Shown here piece by piece: positions 1 through 10,466 of a stretch of 64,000 nt of DNA. Numbering within the stretch: the stretch's first letter is position 1; each line of letters begins with the position of its first letter. Source of the DNA: an uncultured Pseudomonadota bacterium (GTDB taxonomy: Bacteria > Pseudomonadota > Gammaproteobacteria > Methylococcales > Methylomonadaceae). Where the stretch lies: NCBI GenBank assembly GCA_903848935.1, contig CAINHO010000040.1, forward strand, positions 1 through 64,000, given 5' to 3'. Both the position numbers and the translations under genes were made by a program. The notes beneath the pieces are model-generated. The model saw nothing but the letters and a program-made list of their open reading frames with translations, was not told the origin of the DNA and ran no database searches.

Positions 1-1359
1 ACGTTAGATATTACCTCAACGGATGGCAGTAATTCAGCCATCACCACAGGTACTGCCGCAACCTCACTGAATACAGGGGCGGGGTCAACCATTGCCGTTA
101 CCGCAAATGCGTTGGCGGATGGCGTGACCTTGACGATTGCGGCGGGTACTACGGGAACGGTTGCCGTTACAGGATTGAAAGGTGATTTAACCGTCGCCGA
201 TGGTTATACAGGTAGCGTGACTGCGACCTTAGTAGCTGTCCCAACTTTAACCGTAGCATTTGGTACAGATATAACAGGAACGCATTCAGTAAATGCAGAC
301 GCATTACTTGATAATCAAGTGTTAACGCTCACAGGTTCTGATGCGGCTTCCGTTAGTTTGACCACTGGTGATTTGGCTGCTGGTGCTTATGTTGGAAATT
401 TAACCGTGACTGCAACGGGAGTTAACACTGACGACATTGTCACAGGTTCTGGTAGCGATACGATTAAAGGTAGTGCTGGCAACGATACGATTGATGGTGG
501 TTTAGGTGTCGATTCAATGATAGGTGGGGCGGGTGATGATACCTACTACGTTGATAACGCGGGGGACAAAGTAGTTGAACTTGTCAATGGTGGCACTGAC
601 CTCATTAGCAGTAGCGTTTCTTACACCTTGCCTCTTTATGTTGAAAACTTGACGTTAACTGCTGGAACGCTGGCAACGGGTAACAATCAAAATAACACCA
701 TCACAGGAAACAGCAGCGCAAATACCATCGACGGTGGTACAGGTGCTGACACGATGATTGGCGGTGGTGGTTCAGACACTTACATTGTTGATAATACAAG
801 TGATGTTGTTACTGAAAATTTAGCAGAAGGTACGGATTTGATTCAATCGTCCGTTACTTATACGATTCCAACCAACGTTGAAAATATGACATTGACGGGT
901 CGTTTGGCAATTAACGGAACGGGTAACAGTCTTGCAAACAACATCACGGGAAATATCGGCAATAACTTGCTAACTGGTGGTGCTGGCGATGACACGTTAA
1001 TCGGTGGCGATGGCGACGACACTCTCAGCGGTGGTTTAGGTGCTGACATATTGACGGGCGGGGCAGGTAAAGATACCTTTGTATTCGATTCCACCTACGA
1101 TTCCGACAATAAAGTCGATACCATTACGGATTTCCAACATGTACTGGGTGAAAAAATTGATTTATCGTTGGTAAGCACAGGTACTTTTACCTTCATGGGT
1201 ACAGCTAGCCCTACTGGTACAGCCGCTAATCGCTTGTACTACTCGATCAGTGGTAGTAACTCAATTATTACGGGTTATATAGGCGCAGATAGCACAGCTG
1301 ATTTCACTATCAACGTAACGGGGGTGACGGCATTCACCGCAGCAGATTTCGTTCTGTAA
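1..1359 (+). CDS. RTX-type secreted protein, C-terminal part (5' end outside window)
   Basis: The reading frame is open from base 1, so this is the C-terminal part of a longer protein. The first ~140 residues are Thr/Ser/Ala/Gly-rich beta-type sequence. From about base 420 glycine-aspartate nonapeptides of the RTX type appear (GGAGDDT, GGDGDDT, GGLGAD), which bind calcium in the parallel beta-roll fold. They alternate with longer modules carrying the recurring words VENLTLT and NGTGNS. The last ~95 residues ([10 protein letters not shown] onward) resemble the serralysin-type C-terminal domain of proteins exported by type I secretion. No transporter gene lies nearby. The function of the missing N-terminal part cannot be told. 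The last ~290 bases are nearly identical to the end of the next RTX gene. Confidence 0.85.
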   Translation, partial: TLDITSTDGSNSAITTGTAATSLNTGAGSTIAVTANALADGVTLTIAAGTTGTVAVTGLKGDLTVADGYTGSVTATLVAVPTLTVAFGTDITGTHSVNADALLDNQVLTLTGSDAASVSLTTGDLAAGAYVGNLTVTATGVNTDDIVTGSGSDTIKGSAGNDTIDGGLGVDSMIGGAGDDTYYVDNAGDKVVELVNGGTDLISSSVSYTLPLYVENLTLTAGTLATGNNQNNTITGNSSANTIDGGTGADTMIGGGGSDTYIVDNTSDVVTENLAEGTDLIQSSVTYTIPTNVENMTLTGRLAINGTGNSLANNITGNIGNNLLTGGAGDDTLIGGDGDDTLSGGLGADILTGGAGKDTFVFDSTYDSDNKVDTITDFQHVLGEKIDLSLVSTGTFTFMGTASPTGTAANRLYYSISGSNSIITGYIGADSTADFTINVTGVTAFTAADFVL

Positions 1360-1402
1360 TTCGTTTGTTAAATTTTTAACGTTCCAAGTGTTGTAATCCA
1401 TT

Positions 1403-1445
1403 CAACCACTATCGGCACAGGCAGGTAGTGGTTGAGTTGTTTTTG
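1403..1445 (+). terminator. Intrinsic terminator after first RTX gene
   Basis: A perfect 9-bp stem (CAACCACTA at 1403-1411 with TAGTGGTTG at 1426-1434) encloses a 14-nt loop. It is followed by a T-rich stretch ending at about 1445, a short distance after the stop codon at 1359. Confidence 0.65.
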
Positions 1446-1456
1446 AAGGAGTTAAA

Positions 1457-1603
1457 ATGCCACCCAAAATTAGAGAACTGATAGCCATTTTGGAATCGGT
1501 TGGATTTGAAAATCAAGGCGGGAGAGGTGTGTTTTACAGCGAAAATTTAGTAAAACAAAATGCCCAATTCAACTACTATCGGCACGAGTGGAAATACTTT
1601 TGA
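1457..1603 (+). pseudogene. Truncated hicA-like toxin fragment (48 aa)
   Basis: A 48-codon frame with a Shine-Dalgarno sequence (GAAGGAG) starts at ATG 1457. Its first ~25 residues (PPKIRELIAILESVGFENQ, then GGRG) match the N-terminus of HicA mRNA interferases, which read roughly K-x-RELI-x-x-LE-x-x-GF-x-x-x-x-G-x-G. The catalytic histidine segment (SHR-x-F) expected next is absent. It is replaced by unrelated sequence ending in NYYRHEWKYF, and no hicB-like antitoxin follows. I read this as a decayed toxin gene; a short expressed peptide is possible. An 18-base near-repeat of the preceding terminator arm lies inside its 3' end. Confidence 0.5.
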
Positions 1604-1687
1604 AATGTAAAGCTCTCAAATTATTTTTCATAGTGCAATCGAAACAACGTCAACACCACTTTAATTTTTACCTCAGAGGTCACAACC

Positions 1688-4600
1688 ATGACTGATACAT
1701 CTTCAACCGAAACACCTATTGTCGAAGCCGCGTCAACTGAAACCATTTCGGCACCTACCACAGAACCAGTTACTGAAATAATCTCCACACCCGTTGAAGC
1801 TGCGCCCATTGCACCCACTGAAACCATTTCGGCACCTACCACAGAATCGGTTGCTGAAATAATCTCCACACCCGTTGAAACTACGCCGATTGCGCCCACT
1901 GAAACCATTTCGGCACCTAGCACAGAATCGGTTGCTGAAATAATCTCCACACCCGTTGAAACTACGCCGATTGCGCCCACTGAAACCATTTCAGCACCTA
2001 CCACAGAATCGGTTGTTGAAATAATCTCCACACCCGTTGAAACTACGCCGATTGCGCCCACTGAAACCATTGACGATAACACCGCTGCAACGGTAATTGC
2101 CGCTGCGGTAGCCGAGCCAACGCTTTCAAGTGCAACGACCGATACGATTTTATTCGTTGATACCCACGTCAGTAATTACCAAGAATTGCTCATTGGTTTA
2201 GGCAGCAATGTCGAAGTGATTTTGCTTGACTCGCAAACAGATGGCGTGGTGCAAATGGCTACCGCATTGCAAGGGCGCAGCAATTTAGCCTCGATTCAAA
2301 TCCTCTCACACGGTAGCGATGCTTCCATCGAGGTGGGTTCAAATACGCTAAACCTTGGCAACCTTGCCAGTTACACCAACGAACTCGCACAAATCGGCGC
2401 GGCTCTTTCTGCTACAGGTGATATTTTGCTGTTCGGTTGTAATGTCGCTCAAGATGCAGCGGGCGTTGAGTTTGTGAATAACTTGGCGACGTTGACTGGC
2501 GCAGATGTTGCCGCGTCGAATGATTTAACGGGATTTGGCGGAAACTGGACATTAGAAGTTGCTAGTGGTGCGATTGAAGCGCAAACCGCGATGACAGTTG
2601 TCGCGCAGGCCGGGTATATGGGGGTTTTGACGACAGCTAATGCGCCTGCTTTTGCAAATGACAGTAGTTCCGCTTTGTACACGGAGGTTGCGCCTGTAAT
2701 TTTAGATAGTCTTATCACAATTACAGATGCTGATTTTCCTACTAGTTACACAGGTGCAACTTTAACAATCGCTCGTTATCCTAGCGCAAATACGGGTGAT
2801 GTCTTCACAAGTTCATTATCATCGAATGCCGCTTATGTTAGTACCTTCAGCAGTACATCGGGAACACTTACGGTTACATTTGCCACAGGTATAACGCCAA
2901 CGCAGGTTAATACATTTTTACAATCTATTGCCTATGCTGGCACAAAAAGCGGTGGTGGCATGATTATCTGGTCGTTCTCCGATGGTACTGGAGACGCAGC
3001 AGCTATTGGCTCTACTTTTGTTGCAGTCAATAAACCCCCTGTTGCCACAGTTAATATACCAACTTCAATCACCGAAACCGATTCAAATGTAGTTTCTACA
3101 ACAGGTTTATTCACCGCAATTAGCGATCCAGAATCCCAGACAATTAGCGCAAGCGTCACGTCTATAACAGCGATTGCAAAGTTAAGTGATGGAACGACCA
3201 GCTCTACTTTGCTTACCGCGTTGGGGTTAGACGTTGGAACGGGTGTAAATGCTTTCCTAAGTGCATTTACATTAACAGGTGCAAGCAATGGAACTGTTGC
3301 ATCTGTCGGCTCTACTTTAGGCTGGACGTTTAATCCTGGTTATGCGTTCAACCCATTGGGTGCGGGGCAAAAAATAGAATTCACTTACACCACTAAATTC
3401 TCAGATAGTCAGTTTGCATTCGTCAACAAAGACACGGTAATCACCATTACGGGAACAAATGACGCACCGACTCTTGCTACAGCAATAGGCGACATAAACC
3501 TAGTCGCCGCTGATGACAGTAGTTTTGTTTATGATGTTTCTACCAATTTTAAAGATGTCGATTTGTTCGATACACTTTCTTATACTGCGATCTTGTCAAA
3601 TGGTGCTGGTGCGTTACCAACTGGTTTGTCTTTTGACTCTGCGACTGGCAAATTCACCAAAACAGGGACGGTAGCAGTGGGTGATTACAGCATCACGGTT
3701 ACGGCAACAGATAGTGGCAGTCTAAGTGTTTCAGACACCTTTATCATTTCTGTGACGAACGAAGCGGTTAGTGATGTCAATCCGAGTTTGTCTCTTACCA
3801 CCACTGTTACTAATAACGTTATTACAACTGCTGCTAATAACAATGTTGGCATCAGACCATTATTTGTCAGTACGTCTAGTAGTGATACGTTTTCTGGTAC
3901 TTATGTGACTCAAGATGCCGTTAGCTATTCTCAAGCAACAGGTGCTGTGACCGTTACATTACCTGAGTTGACCCTTGCTAGTACAGTTACTCCTGTTCAA
4001 GCAACAACGTCTCATGGCACTGACTTATTCGCAAACATCGACAACTTAATTGGTAGTAATTACGCAGATTTGCTAACGGGTAACGCTGCCGCCAACATTA
4101 TTTATGGTGGTGCAGGTGACGATACTATTATGGGTGGTGCAGGTTCTGACATCATCAATGGTGGAGCGGGGAACGACACGATTGATGGTGGGACGGGCAA
4201 CGACACTATGAGTGGTGGTCTTGGCAATGACACTTATATTGTTGATTCGACTGCCGATGTTATTAGAGAATTGAGCGCAGGCGGCACTGATTCTGTTAAT
4301 AGTTCTGCCACCTACGTTTTGCCACTTTATGTGGAAAACTTAACGTTGACTGGCACAGCAAATCTTAATGGAACTGGCAATAGTTCAAACAACACGATTA
4401 CTGGTAATGCTGGTAACAACAGCATCGATGGTGGCACAGGGATTGATACGATGATTGGTGGGGGTGGTACGGACATTTATGTTGTTGATAATATCAACGA
4501 TTCTATTATAGGCGGTGCGGGTATTGATTCTGTTCAAACTTCTGTTACTTATGATTTGTCTACTCAAACGAGTGGCGGTGTTGAAAACTTAACGTTGATG

Positions 4601-5065
4601 GGTCGTTCAGCTATTAACGGCACTGGAAATTCATTGGCTAATGTACTTATCGGAAACCTTGGCAATAACATCCTTAGTGGTGGTGCTGGCAATGACTCAT
4701 TAAGCGGTGGTGATGGCAACGACACACTCAGTGGTGGTTTAGGTGCTGACACATTGACAGGTGGTGCAGGTGTGGATACCTTTGTATTCGATTCCACCTA
4801 CGATTCTGACAATAAAGTCGATACCATTACGGACTTCCAACGTGTGCTGGGTGAAAAAATTGATTTATCGTTGGTGAGTACAGGTACTTTTACCTTCATG
4901 GGTACAGTTGCTCCTGGTGTTACTGCTACAGCTAATCGCTTGTACTACTCGACCAGTGGTGGTAACTCAACTATCACGGGTTATATAGGTGCCGATAACA
5001 TAGCTGATTTCACTATCAACGTAACGGGGGTGACAGTATTCACGGCGACAGATTTCGTTCTGTAA
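1688..5065 (+). CDS. Large RTX protein with DUF4347 domain and N-terminal repeats
   Basis: 1125 residues, apparently secreted through a C-terminal type I signal, with no N-terminal signal peptide. In order: four 27-residue Pro/Thr/Glu-rich repeats (17-124, each beginning TETISAP); a DUF4347 domain (~155-300, with VDTHVSNYQ, ILSHGS and LLFGCNVA), typical of very large bacterial adhesins; beta-sandwich cadherin/Ig-like segments (~316-695, including a dystroglycan-type motif with FKDVDLFDTLSYTA); RTX calcium-binding nonapeptides with VENLTLTG modules (~790-1020); and a serralysin-like C-terminus (~1030-1125). A cell-surface or matrix adhesin role is inferred from the architecture. ATG 1688 follows a usable ribosome site (CAGAGG, 1674-1679). 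The C-terminal end is nearly the same as in the upstream RTX gene, suggesting duplication or gene conversion. Confidence 0.88.
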   Translation: MTDTSSTETPIVEAASTETISAPTTEPVTEIISTPVEAAPIAPTETISAPTTESVAEIISTPVETTPIAPTETISAPSTESVAEIISTPVETTPIAPTETISAPTTESVVEIISTPVETTPIAPTETIDDNTAATVIAAAVAEPTLSSATTDTILFVDTHVSNYQELLIGLGSNVEVILLDSQTDGVVQMATALQGRSNLASIQILSHGSDASIEVGSNTLNLGNLASYTNELAQIGAALSATGDILLFGCNVAQDAAGVEFVNNLATLTGADVAASNDLTGFGGNWTLEVASGAIEAQTAMTVVAQAGYMGVLTTANAPAFANDSSSALYTEVAPVILDSLITITDADFPTSYTGATLTIARYPSANTGDVFTSSLSSNAAYVSTFSSTSGTLTVTFATGITPTQVNTFLQSIAYAGTKSGGGMIIWSFSDGTGDAAAIGSTFVAVNKPPVATVNIPTSITETDSNVVSTTGLFTAISDPESQTISASVTSITAIAKLSDGTTSSTLLTALGLDVGTGVNAFLSAFTLTGASNGTVASVGSTLGWTFNPGYAFNPLGAGQKIEFTYTTKFSDSQFAFVNKDTVITITGTNDAPTLATAIGDINLVAADDSSFVYDVSTNFKDVDLFDTLSYTAILSNGAGALPTGLSFDSATGKFTKTGTVAVGDYSITVTATDSGSLSVSDTFIISVTNEAVSDVNPSLSLTTTVTNNVITTAANNNVGIRPLFVSTSSSDTFSGTYVTQDAVSYSQATGAVTVTLPELTLASTVTPVQATTSHGTDLFANIDNLIGSNYADLLTGNAAANIIYGGAGDDTIMGGAGSDIINGGAGNDTIDGGTGNDTMSGGLGNDTYIVDSTADVIRELSAGGTDSVNSSATYVLPLYVENLTLTGTANLNGTGNSSNNTITGNAGNNSIDGGTGIDTMIGGGGTDIYVVDNINDSIIGGAGIDSVQTSVTYDLSTQTSGGVENLTLMGRSAINGTGNSLANVLIGNLGNNILSGGAGNDSLSGGDGNDTLSGGLGADTLTGGAGVDTFVFDSTYDSDNKVDTITDFQRVLGEKIDLSLVSTGTFTFMGTVAPGVTATANRLYYSTSGGNSTITGYIGADNIADFTINVTGVTVFTATDFVL
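1736..2059 (+). repeat. Four tandem 81-bp in-frame repeats
   Basis: Four head-to-tail copies of an 81-bp unit encode 27 residues each (TETISAP ... TPIAP). Copies 2-4 differ by only a few bases and copy 1 is somewhat more diverged. Because 81 is divisible by three, gain or loss of a unit keeps the frame. The repeats form a Pro/Thr/Glu-rich stalk at the start of the RTX protein. Confidence 0.95.
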
Positions 5066-5107
5066 TCAGTAACGTTACGTTTTCAATGTTCCACATTGTA
5101 AAATGCG

Positions 5108-5146
5108 AAAGCCCCGCCCCTTGTGAAAAAGGAGCGGGGCTTTTTT
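5108..5146 (+). terminator. Intrinsic terminator after second RTX gene
   Basis: GC-rich stem AAAGCCCCGC with GCGGGGCTTT around a short A-rich loop, followed by a T run. It separates the plus-strand RTX gene from the convergent ksgA. Confidence 0.85.
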
Positions 5147-5175
5147 GTGCATGGATTAAATATATAACAGACAAA

Positions 5176-5973
5176 TCACACCGTCTCAACCGCCTTTCGA
5201 CTAACGGCATTCGCCATTAAAGCAAAATCTCTTAAACTGATATTTTCAGCCCGCAAATTCGCGTCAATGCCTAACGCTAAAATTTCAGCTTCCGATAACG
5301 AGTTTTTCAATGAATTTCGCAACGTTTTACGACGTTGCGAAAATGCTTCGGTCACAAGTTTACTAAGTGTTTTCACGTTATCAACTTCGACAGGCGGTTT
5401 TGAATGTGGCACTAAACGCACCATAGCCGACATCACTTTCGGCACGGGTTTAAAACTTTCAGGTGGTACGTCAAACAACCATTCGGTCGCGCAATAATAC
5501 TGCATCATCACACTTAAACGCCCGTAAGAATTACCGTTCGGCTTGGCGCAAATTCGATTTACGACTTCCTTTTGCAACATAAAAATCATGTCCGCAATGC
5601 AATCGGTCGTTTCCAATAAATGAAACATCAACGGCGTTGAAATGTTGTACGGCAAATTACCAATGATGTGCAGTTTTTCACCTTCTGGGGCGAGGGCGGC
5701 AAAATCAAAACGCAATGCGTCCGCACTGTGAATGTTCAAATGAGTTTGCGCGGCGAATTTATATTCCAACCATTTCACCAAATCGCGGTCAAGTTCCACT
5801 ACGTCTAAATGCGTGACTTTTTTAAGCAACGGTTCAGTTAACGCGCCCTGCCCTGCACCAATTTCCACCCAAAGTTGCCCGCTGCGAATCATCGCATTAC
5901 CAACAATGTTATCGATGATATTTTGGTCGGTTAAAAAATTTTGCCCAAACCGCTTGCGTGCTTGATGTGCCAT
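5176..5973 (-). CDS. rsmA: 16S rRNA dimethyladenosine transferase (RsmA/KsgA)
   Basis: 265 residues, the usual family length. It dimethylates two adjacent adenosines near the 3' end of 16S rRNA using S-adenosylmethionine, late in 30S assembly. Visible motifs are GQNFLTDQNI at the N-terminus, the SAM-binding VEIGAGQGALT and the catalytic NLPYNIST. The C-terminal RKTLRNSL segment is typical. The start codon overlaps the pdxA stop by one base (TAATG), so translation is probably coupled. It is the last gene of the purB-ispG-pdxA-ksgA run; pdxA-ksgA adjacency is common in gammaproteobacteria. Confidence 0.97.
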   Translation of the reverse strand: MAHQARKRFGQNFLTDQNIIDNIVGNAMIRSGQLWVEIGAGQGALTEPLLKKVTHLDVVELDRDLVKWLEYKFAAQTHLNIHSADALRFDFAALAPEGEKLHIIGNLPYNISTPLMFHLLETTDCIADMIFMLQKEVVNRICAKPNGNSYGRLSVMMQYYCATEWLFDVPPESFKPVPKVMSAMVRLVPHSKPPVEVDNVKTLSKLVTEAFSQRRKTLRNSLKNSLSEAEILALGIDANLRAENISLRDFALMANAVSRKAVETV

Positions 5974-6950
5974 TACGAATTACTCATTGTGATTGCTGTT
6001 TGTAGTGCGTATTGCAAACTGCCTAAATCGGCATTGCCTGTCCCTGCTAAATCTAACGCCGTACCGTGATCTACCGAGGTGCGAATAATTGGCAAACCTA
6101 ACGTGATATTGACCGCTCGCCCGAAACCTTTGTATTTCAAAACGGGCAACCCTTGATCGTGATACATCGCCAACACTGCGTCGGCAGTTTGCAGATATTT
6201 ATTAGTGAACACCGTATCCGCAGGCAACGCACCGTGTAAATTCATACCTTCAACGCGGAGTTTTTCGAGCATCGGATTGATAATGTCGATTTCTTCGCGT
6301 CCTAAATAACCATTTTCACCTGCGTGCGGATTCAGCCCACACACCAAGATTTTGGGCTGTTCAATGTGAAAGCGCGTTTTCAAATCGTGATGCAAAATGC
6401 GAATGACTTTTTCTAAACGTTCCGGCGTAATCGCCGCGCTGACTTTAGAAAGCGGTAAATGTGTTGTCACTAACGCCACACGCAATCCTTCTGTCGCCAA
6501 CATCATCACAGGATGACCGCCCGTTTGTAACGCAATATGTTCCGTATGACCAGTAAAAGCAAAACCCGCTTCGTTAATCACGCCTTTATGCACCGGCGCA
6601 GTCACCATCGCCGCAAAGGATTTGTTCAAACAACCTTGCGTGGCAAGGTCTAATAGTTCAAGAACGTACTCGCTATTTTCGTGATTCAAAACACCAGCTT
6701 GAGCAGAAACTTTCAATGCAACGGGCAAAATTGTCAAATGCCCTTGCGGCAAAATATGACGCGGTTTTGTCGAGTCAAAATGATGCAACGTCAGCGGCAA
6801 ATTCAATTGTTTAGCGCGTTGTTGCAACAATTCGGCATCCGCCAAAACCACTAATTCGCATGCAGGCAAAAGATTCTGAATGAGCTGAATGCACAAATCC
6901 GCCCCAATTCCAGCCGGTTCACCGGCAGTTAACGCAATGCGTGGCAACAT
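5973..6950 (-). CDS. pdxA: 4-hydroxythreonine-4-phosphate dehydrogenase (PdxA)
   Basis: 325 residues. It oxidises 4-phosphohydroxy-L-threonine in the DXP-dependent route to pyridoxal phosphate. Signatures are GEPAGIG at the N-terminus, GHTEHIALQ, the metal-site [13 protein letters not shown] and the C-terminal [14 protein letters not shown]. It is joined to both neighbours by one-base TAATG overlaps (ispG stop/pdxA start and pdxA stop/ksgA start). Placing it beside ispG puts two genes that draw on the DXP branch point in one operon. Confidence 0.97.
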   Translation of the reverse strand: MLPRIALTAGEPAGIGADLCIQLIQNLLPACELVVLADAELLQQRAKQLNLPLTLHHFDSTKPRHILPQGHLTILPVALKVSAQAGVLNHENSEYVLELLDLATQGCLNKSFAAMVTAPVHKGVINEAGFAFTGHTEHIALQTGGHPVMMLATEGLRVALVTTHLPLSKVSAAITPERLEKVIRILHHDLKTRFHIEQPKILVCGLNPHAGENGYLGREEIDIINPMLEKLRVEGMNLHGALPADTVFTNKYLQTADAVLAMYHDQGLPVLKYKGFGRAVNITLGLPIIRTSVDHGTALDLAGTGNADLGSLQYALQTAITMSNS

Positions 6951-8173
6951 TATTCAGTTTTCCCGTAATGCGTTTCGATATAGCGTTCAACAATCGCTTG
7001 GAATTCTTCAGCAATATGGTCGCCTTTTAGGGTGACAGTTTTTTCGCCATCTTCGTAAACGGGTGCAACAGGTGATTCGCCTGTTCCAGGTAAACTGATA
7101 CCGATGTTGGCATTTTTGCTTTCGCCAGGGCCATTAACGACGCAACCCATCACCGCGACTTCCATCGTTTCCACACCCGCATATTTTTCACGCCAAACGG
7201 GCATTTGGTCACGCAAATACGTTTGAATGTTCAACGCTAATTTTTGGAAATAATCACTCGTGGTACGACCGCAACCCGGACAAGAAATTACCATCGGCGT
7301 AAATGCCCGAAAACCCATTGTTTGCAAAATTTCTTGTCCGACAATCACTTCTTGGGTACGAGATGTGCCAGGTTCAGGTGTAAGTGAAATCCGAATCGTG
7401 TCGCCAATGCCTTGTTGCATCAACACTGATAATGCCGCCGCCGAAGACACGATTCCTTTTGAACCCATACCGGCTTCGGTCAATCCTAAATGCAGCGCGT
7501 AATCACATCGCGCCGACAAATCTTCATAAATCGAAATCAGTTCTTGGACGTTGCTGATTTTGCATGACAGAATGATTTTGTCTTTGCCTAACCCGATTTC
7601 TTCGGCTTTCGCAGCACTTTCCAATGCAGATAACACAATCGCTTTTCGCGCCACAGCGGCTAACGGTTCGGGTTGCGCGAGTTGACGATTTTCATCGAGC
7701 AAACGGGTCAAAACCGACTGATCCAAACTGCCGCCATTTACACCGATTCGCACGGGTTTGTTGTATTGGCAAGCGAATTCAATCATTTGTTGAAATTGCG
7801 GATCACGCGCTTTGCCACGTCCGACATTCCCAGGATTGATACGGTATTTATCCAAAGCTGCCGCACAATCAGGATATTTTTCGAGCAATTTATGCCCGTT
7901 GAAATGAAAGTCGCCGATAATCGGCACGAAACACAATGAAGCAATCAATTGTTCTTTAATTGACGCGACAGCAGCAGCGGCCTCTTCGGAATTGACCGTA
8001 ATTCGCACCATTTCTGAACCTGCGGTGGCAAGTTCGATAATTTGATTCACTGTCGCTTTGATGTTGACGGTATCCGTGTTGGTCATGGATTGCACCACAA
8101 TCGGTGCGCCGCCGCCGACTTTGACATTGCCGACTAAGACTTGTTGGGTAATTTTTCTAAGACGTTTAGACAT
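6950..8173 (-). CDS. ispG: 4-hydroxy-3-methylbut-2-enyl diphosphate synthase (IspG/GcpE)
   Basis: 407 residues. It is a [4Fe-4S] enzyme of the non-mevalonate isoprenoid pathway that converts methylerythritol cyclodiphosphate to HMBPP. The N-terminus reads [17 protein letters not shown]. The cluster ligands lie in ISCPGCGRT and [10 protein letters not shown]. Length matches the long proteobacterial form. It starts 2 bases after the purB stop and overlaps pdxA by one base, so it is an internal operon gene. Confidence 0.97.
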   Translation of the reverse strand: MSKRLRKITQQVLVGNVKVGGGAPIVVQSMTNTDTVNIKATVNQIIELATAGSEMVRITVNSEEAAAAVASIKEQLIASLCFVPIIGDFHFNGHKLLEKYPDCAAALDKYRINPGNVGRGKARDPQFQQMIEFACQYNKPVRIGVNGGSLDQSVLTRLLDENRQLAQPEPLAAVARKAIVLSALESAAKAEEIGLGKDKIILSCKISNVQELISIYEDLSARCDYALHLGLTEAGMGSKGIVSSAAALSVLMQQGIGDTIRISLTPEPGTSRTQEVIVGQEILQTMGFRAFTPMVISCPGCGRTTSDYFQKLALNIQTYLRDQMPVWREKYAGVETMEVAVMGCVVNGPGESKNANIGISLPGTGESPVAPVYEDGEKTVTLKGDHIAEEFQAIVERYIETHYGKTE

Positions 8174-8175
8174 AA

Positions 8176-9588
<1,413 letters not shown>

Positions 9589-10407
9589 TTATTGCGTGAC
9601 TGACCTAATTGCCCACGCAACGTCAAGAGCTTGCTTGTTTTCTTTTACATCGTGAACACGAAATAATTGCACGCCAGCCATAACACCTAATGCGGTGGTG
9701 ACAGCCGTTGCCGTGACAAGTTCTGTGGGTTCGTTCACGTCACAAATCGAACCCATAAAACGTTTGCGACTTGTACCCAATAACACAGGAAATCCCAATG
9801 CCACAAAATCCGCCAAATGCGCCAATAACGCTAAATTATCTTGTTTACGTTTACCAAAACCGATGCCGACATCTAATACGATATTTTCTTTTTTTACGCC
9901 CGCCAACATCGCCTCATTCGCCCGTTGCATCAAAGCCGCAATCACTTCTAACACCACGTTTTCATACTGCGGATTATCTTGCATGGTTTTTGGCGAGCCT
10001 TGCGCGTGCATCAAAATAATCGGCACGTTTCGTTGCGCGGCTAAAGTAAACATTTTCGTGTCATTTTGACCCGCAGACACATCGTTAATTAGATTTGCCC
10101 CCGCGTTTAAAGCCGCTTCTGCAACATCGCCTAAAGTCGTGTCAATACTGATTAAAACGTCGCTACGTTGTCGAATCCCTTCAATAATCGGCACGACTCG
10201 TTTAATTTGTTCATCAGCAGAAACAGATTCAGAATTTGGGCGTGTTGATTCGCCACCAATGTCAATAATCGTCGCGCCATCTGTAATCATTTGAAGCGCG
10301 TGTTGCAGTGCATTTTCGAGTTGATTAAATTTGCCGCCGTCCGAAAAACTATCGGGCGTGGCGTTTAAAATGCCCATGATGAGCGGTTTGGTGAAGTTTG
10401 AAAACAT
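9589..10407 (-). CDS. folP: Dihydropteroate synthase (FolP)
   Basis: 272 residues. It condenses p-aminobenzoate with dihydropterin pyrophosphate in folate synthesis and is the sulfonamide target. Both pterin signatures are visible near the N-terminus (MGILNATPDSFSDGGK and IDIGGESTRP), with GFGKRKQDNLALL and the C-terminal VHDVKENKQA. The usual gammaproteobacterial partner glmM is not downstream; purB follows instead. A terminator-like hairpin separates it from the diguanylate cyclase gene upstream. Confidence 0.96.
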   Translation of the reverse strand: MFSNFTKPLIMGILNATPDSFSDGGKFNQLENALQHALQMITDGATIIDIGGESTRPNSESVSADEQIKRVVPIIEGIRQRSDVLISIDTTLGDVAEAALNAGANLINDVSAGQNDTKMFTLAAQRNVPIILMHAQGSPKTMQDNPQYENVVLEVIAALMQRANEAMLAGVKKENIVLDVGIGFGKRKQDNLALLAHLADFVALGFPVLLGTSRKRFMGSICDVNEPTELVTATAVTTALGVMAGVQLFRVHDVKENKQALDVAWAIRSVTQ

Positions 10408-10417
10408 GAAAAATCCG

Positions 10418-10443
10418 ATAAAAAACCCGTGTAAAACGGGTTT
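10418..10443 (-). terminator. Intrinsic terminator after diguanylate cyclase gene
   Basis: Read on the minus strand, AAACCCGT pairs with ACGGGTTT and is followed by a T run. It lies between the stop of the GGDEF gene (10467) and the start of folP (10407). Confidence 0.7.
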
Positions 10444-10466
10444 GGTGTGATGAAATAAAACCTATT

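Noticed and set aside
1736-2059. CRISPR-like array
   Set aside because: The units are 81 bp, tandem without spacers, in frame with the RTX gene, and no cas gene is present.
1621-2082. Open antisense frame of 153 codons over the 81-bp repeats
   Set aside because: It exists because the repeat unit is a multiple of three and lacks stops on that strand. No ribosome site or family similarity supports it.
7260-7939. Several plus-strand frames opposite ispG
   Set aside because: They are shadow frames inside a well-supported conserved gene, with no family similarity.
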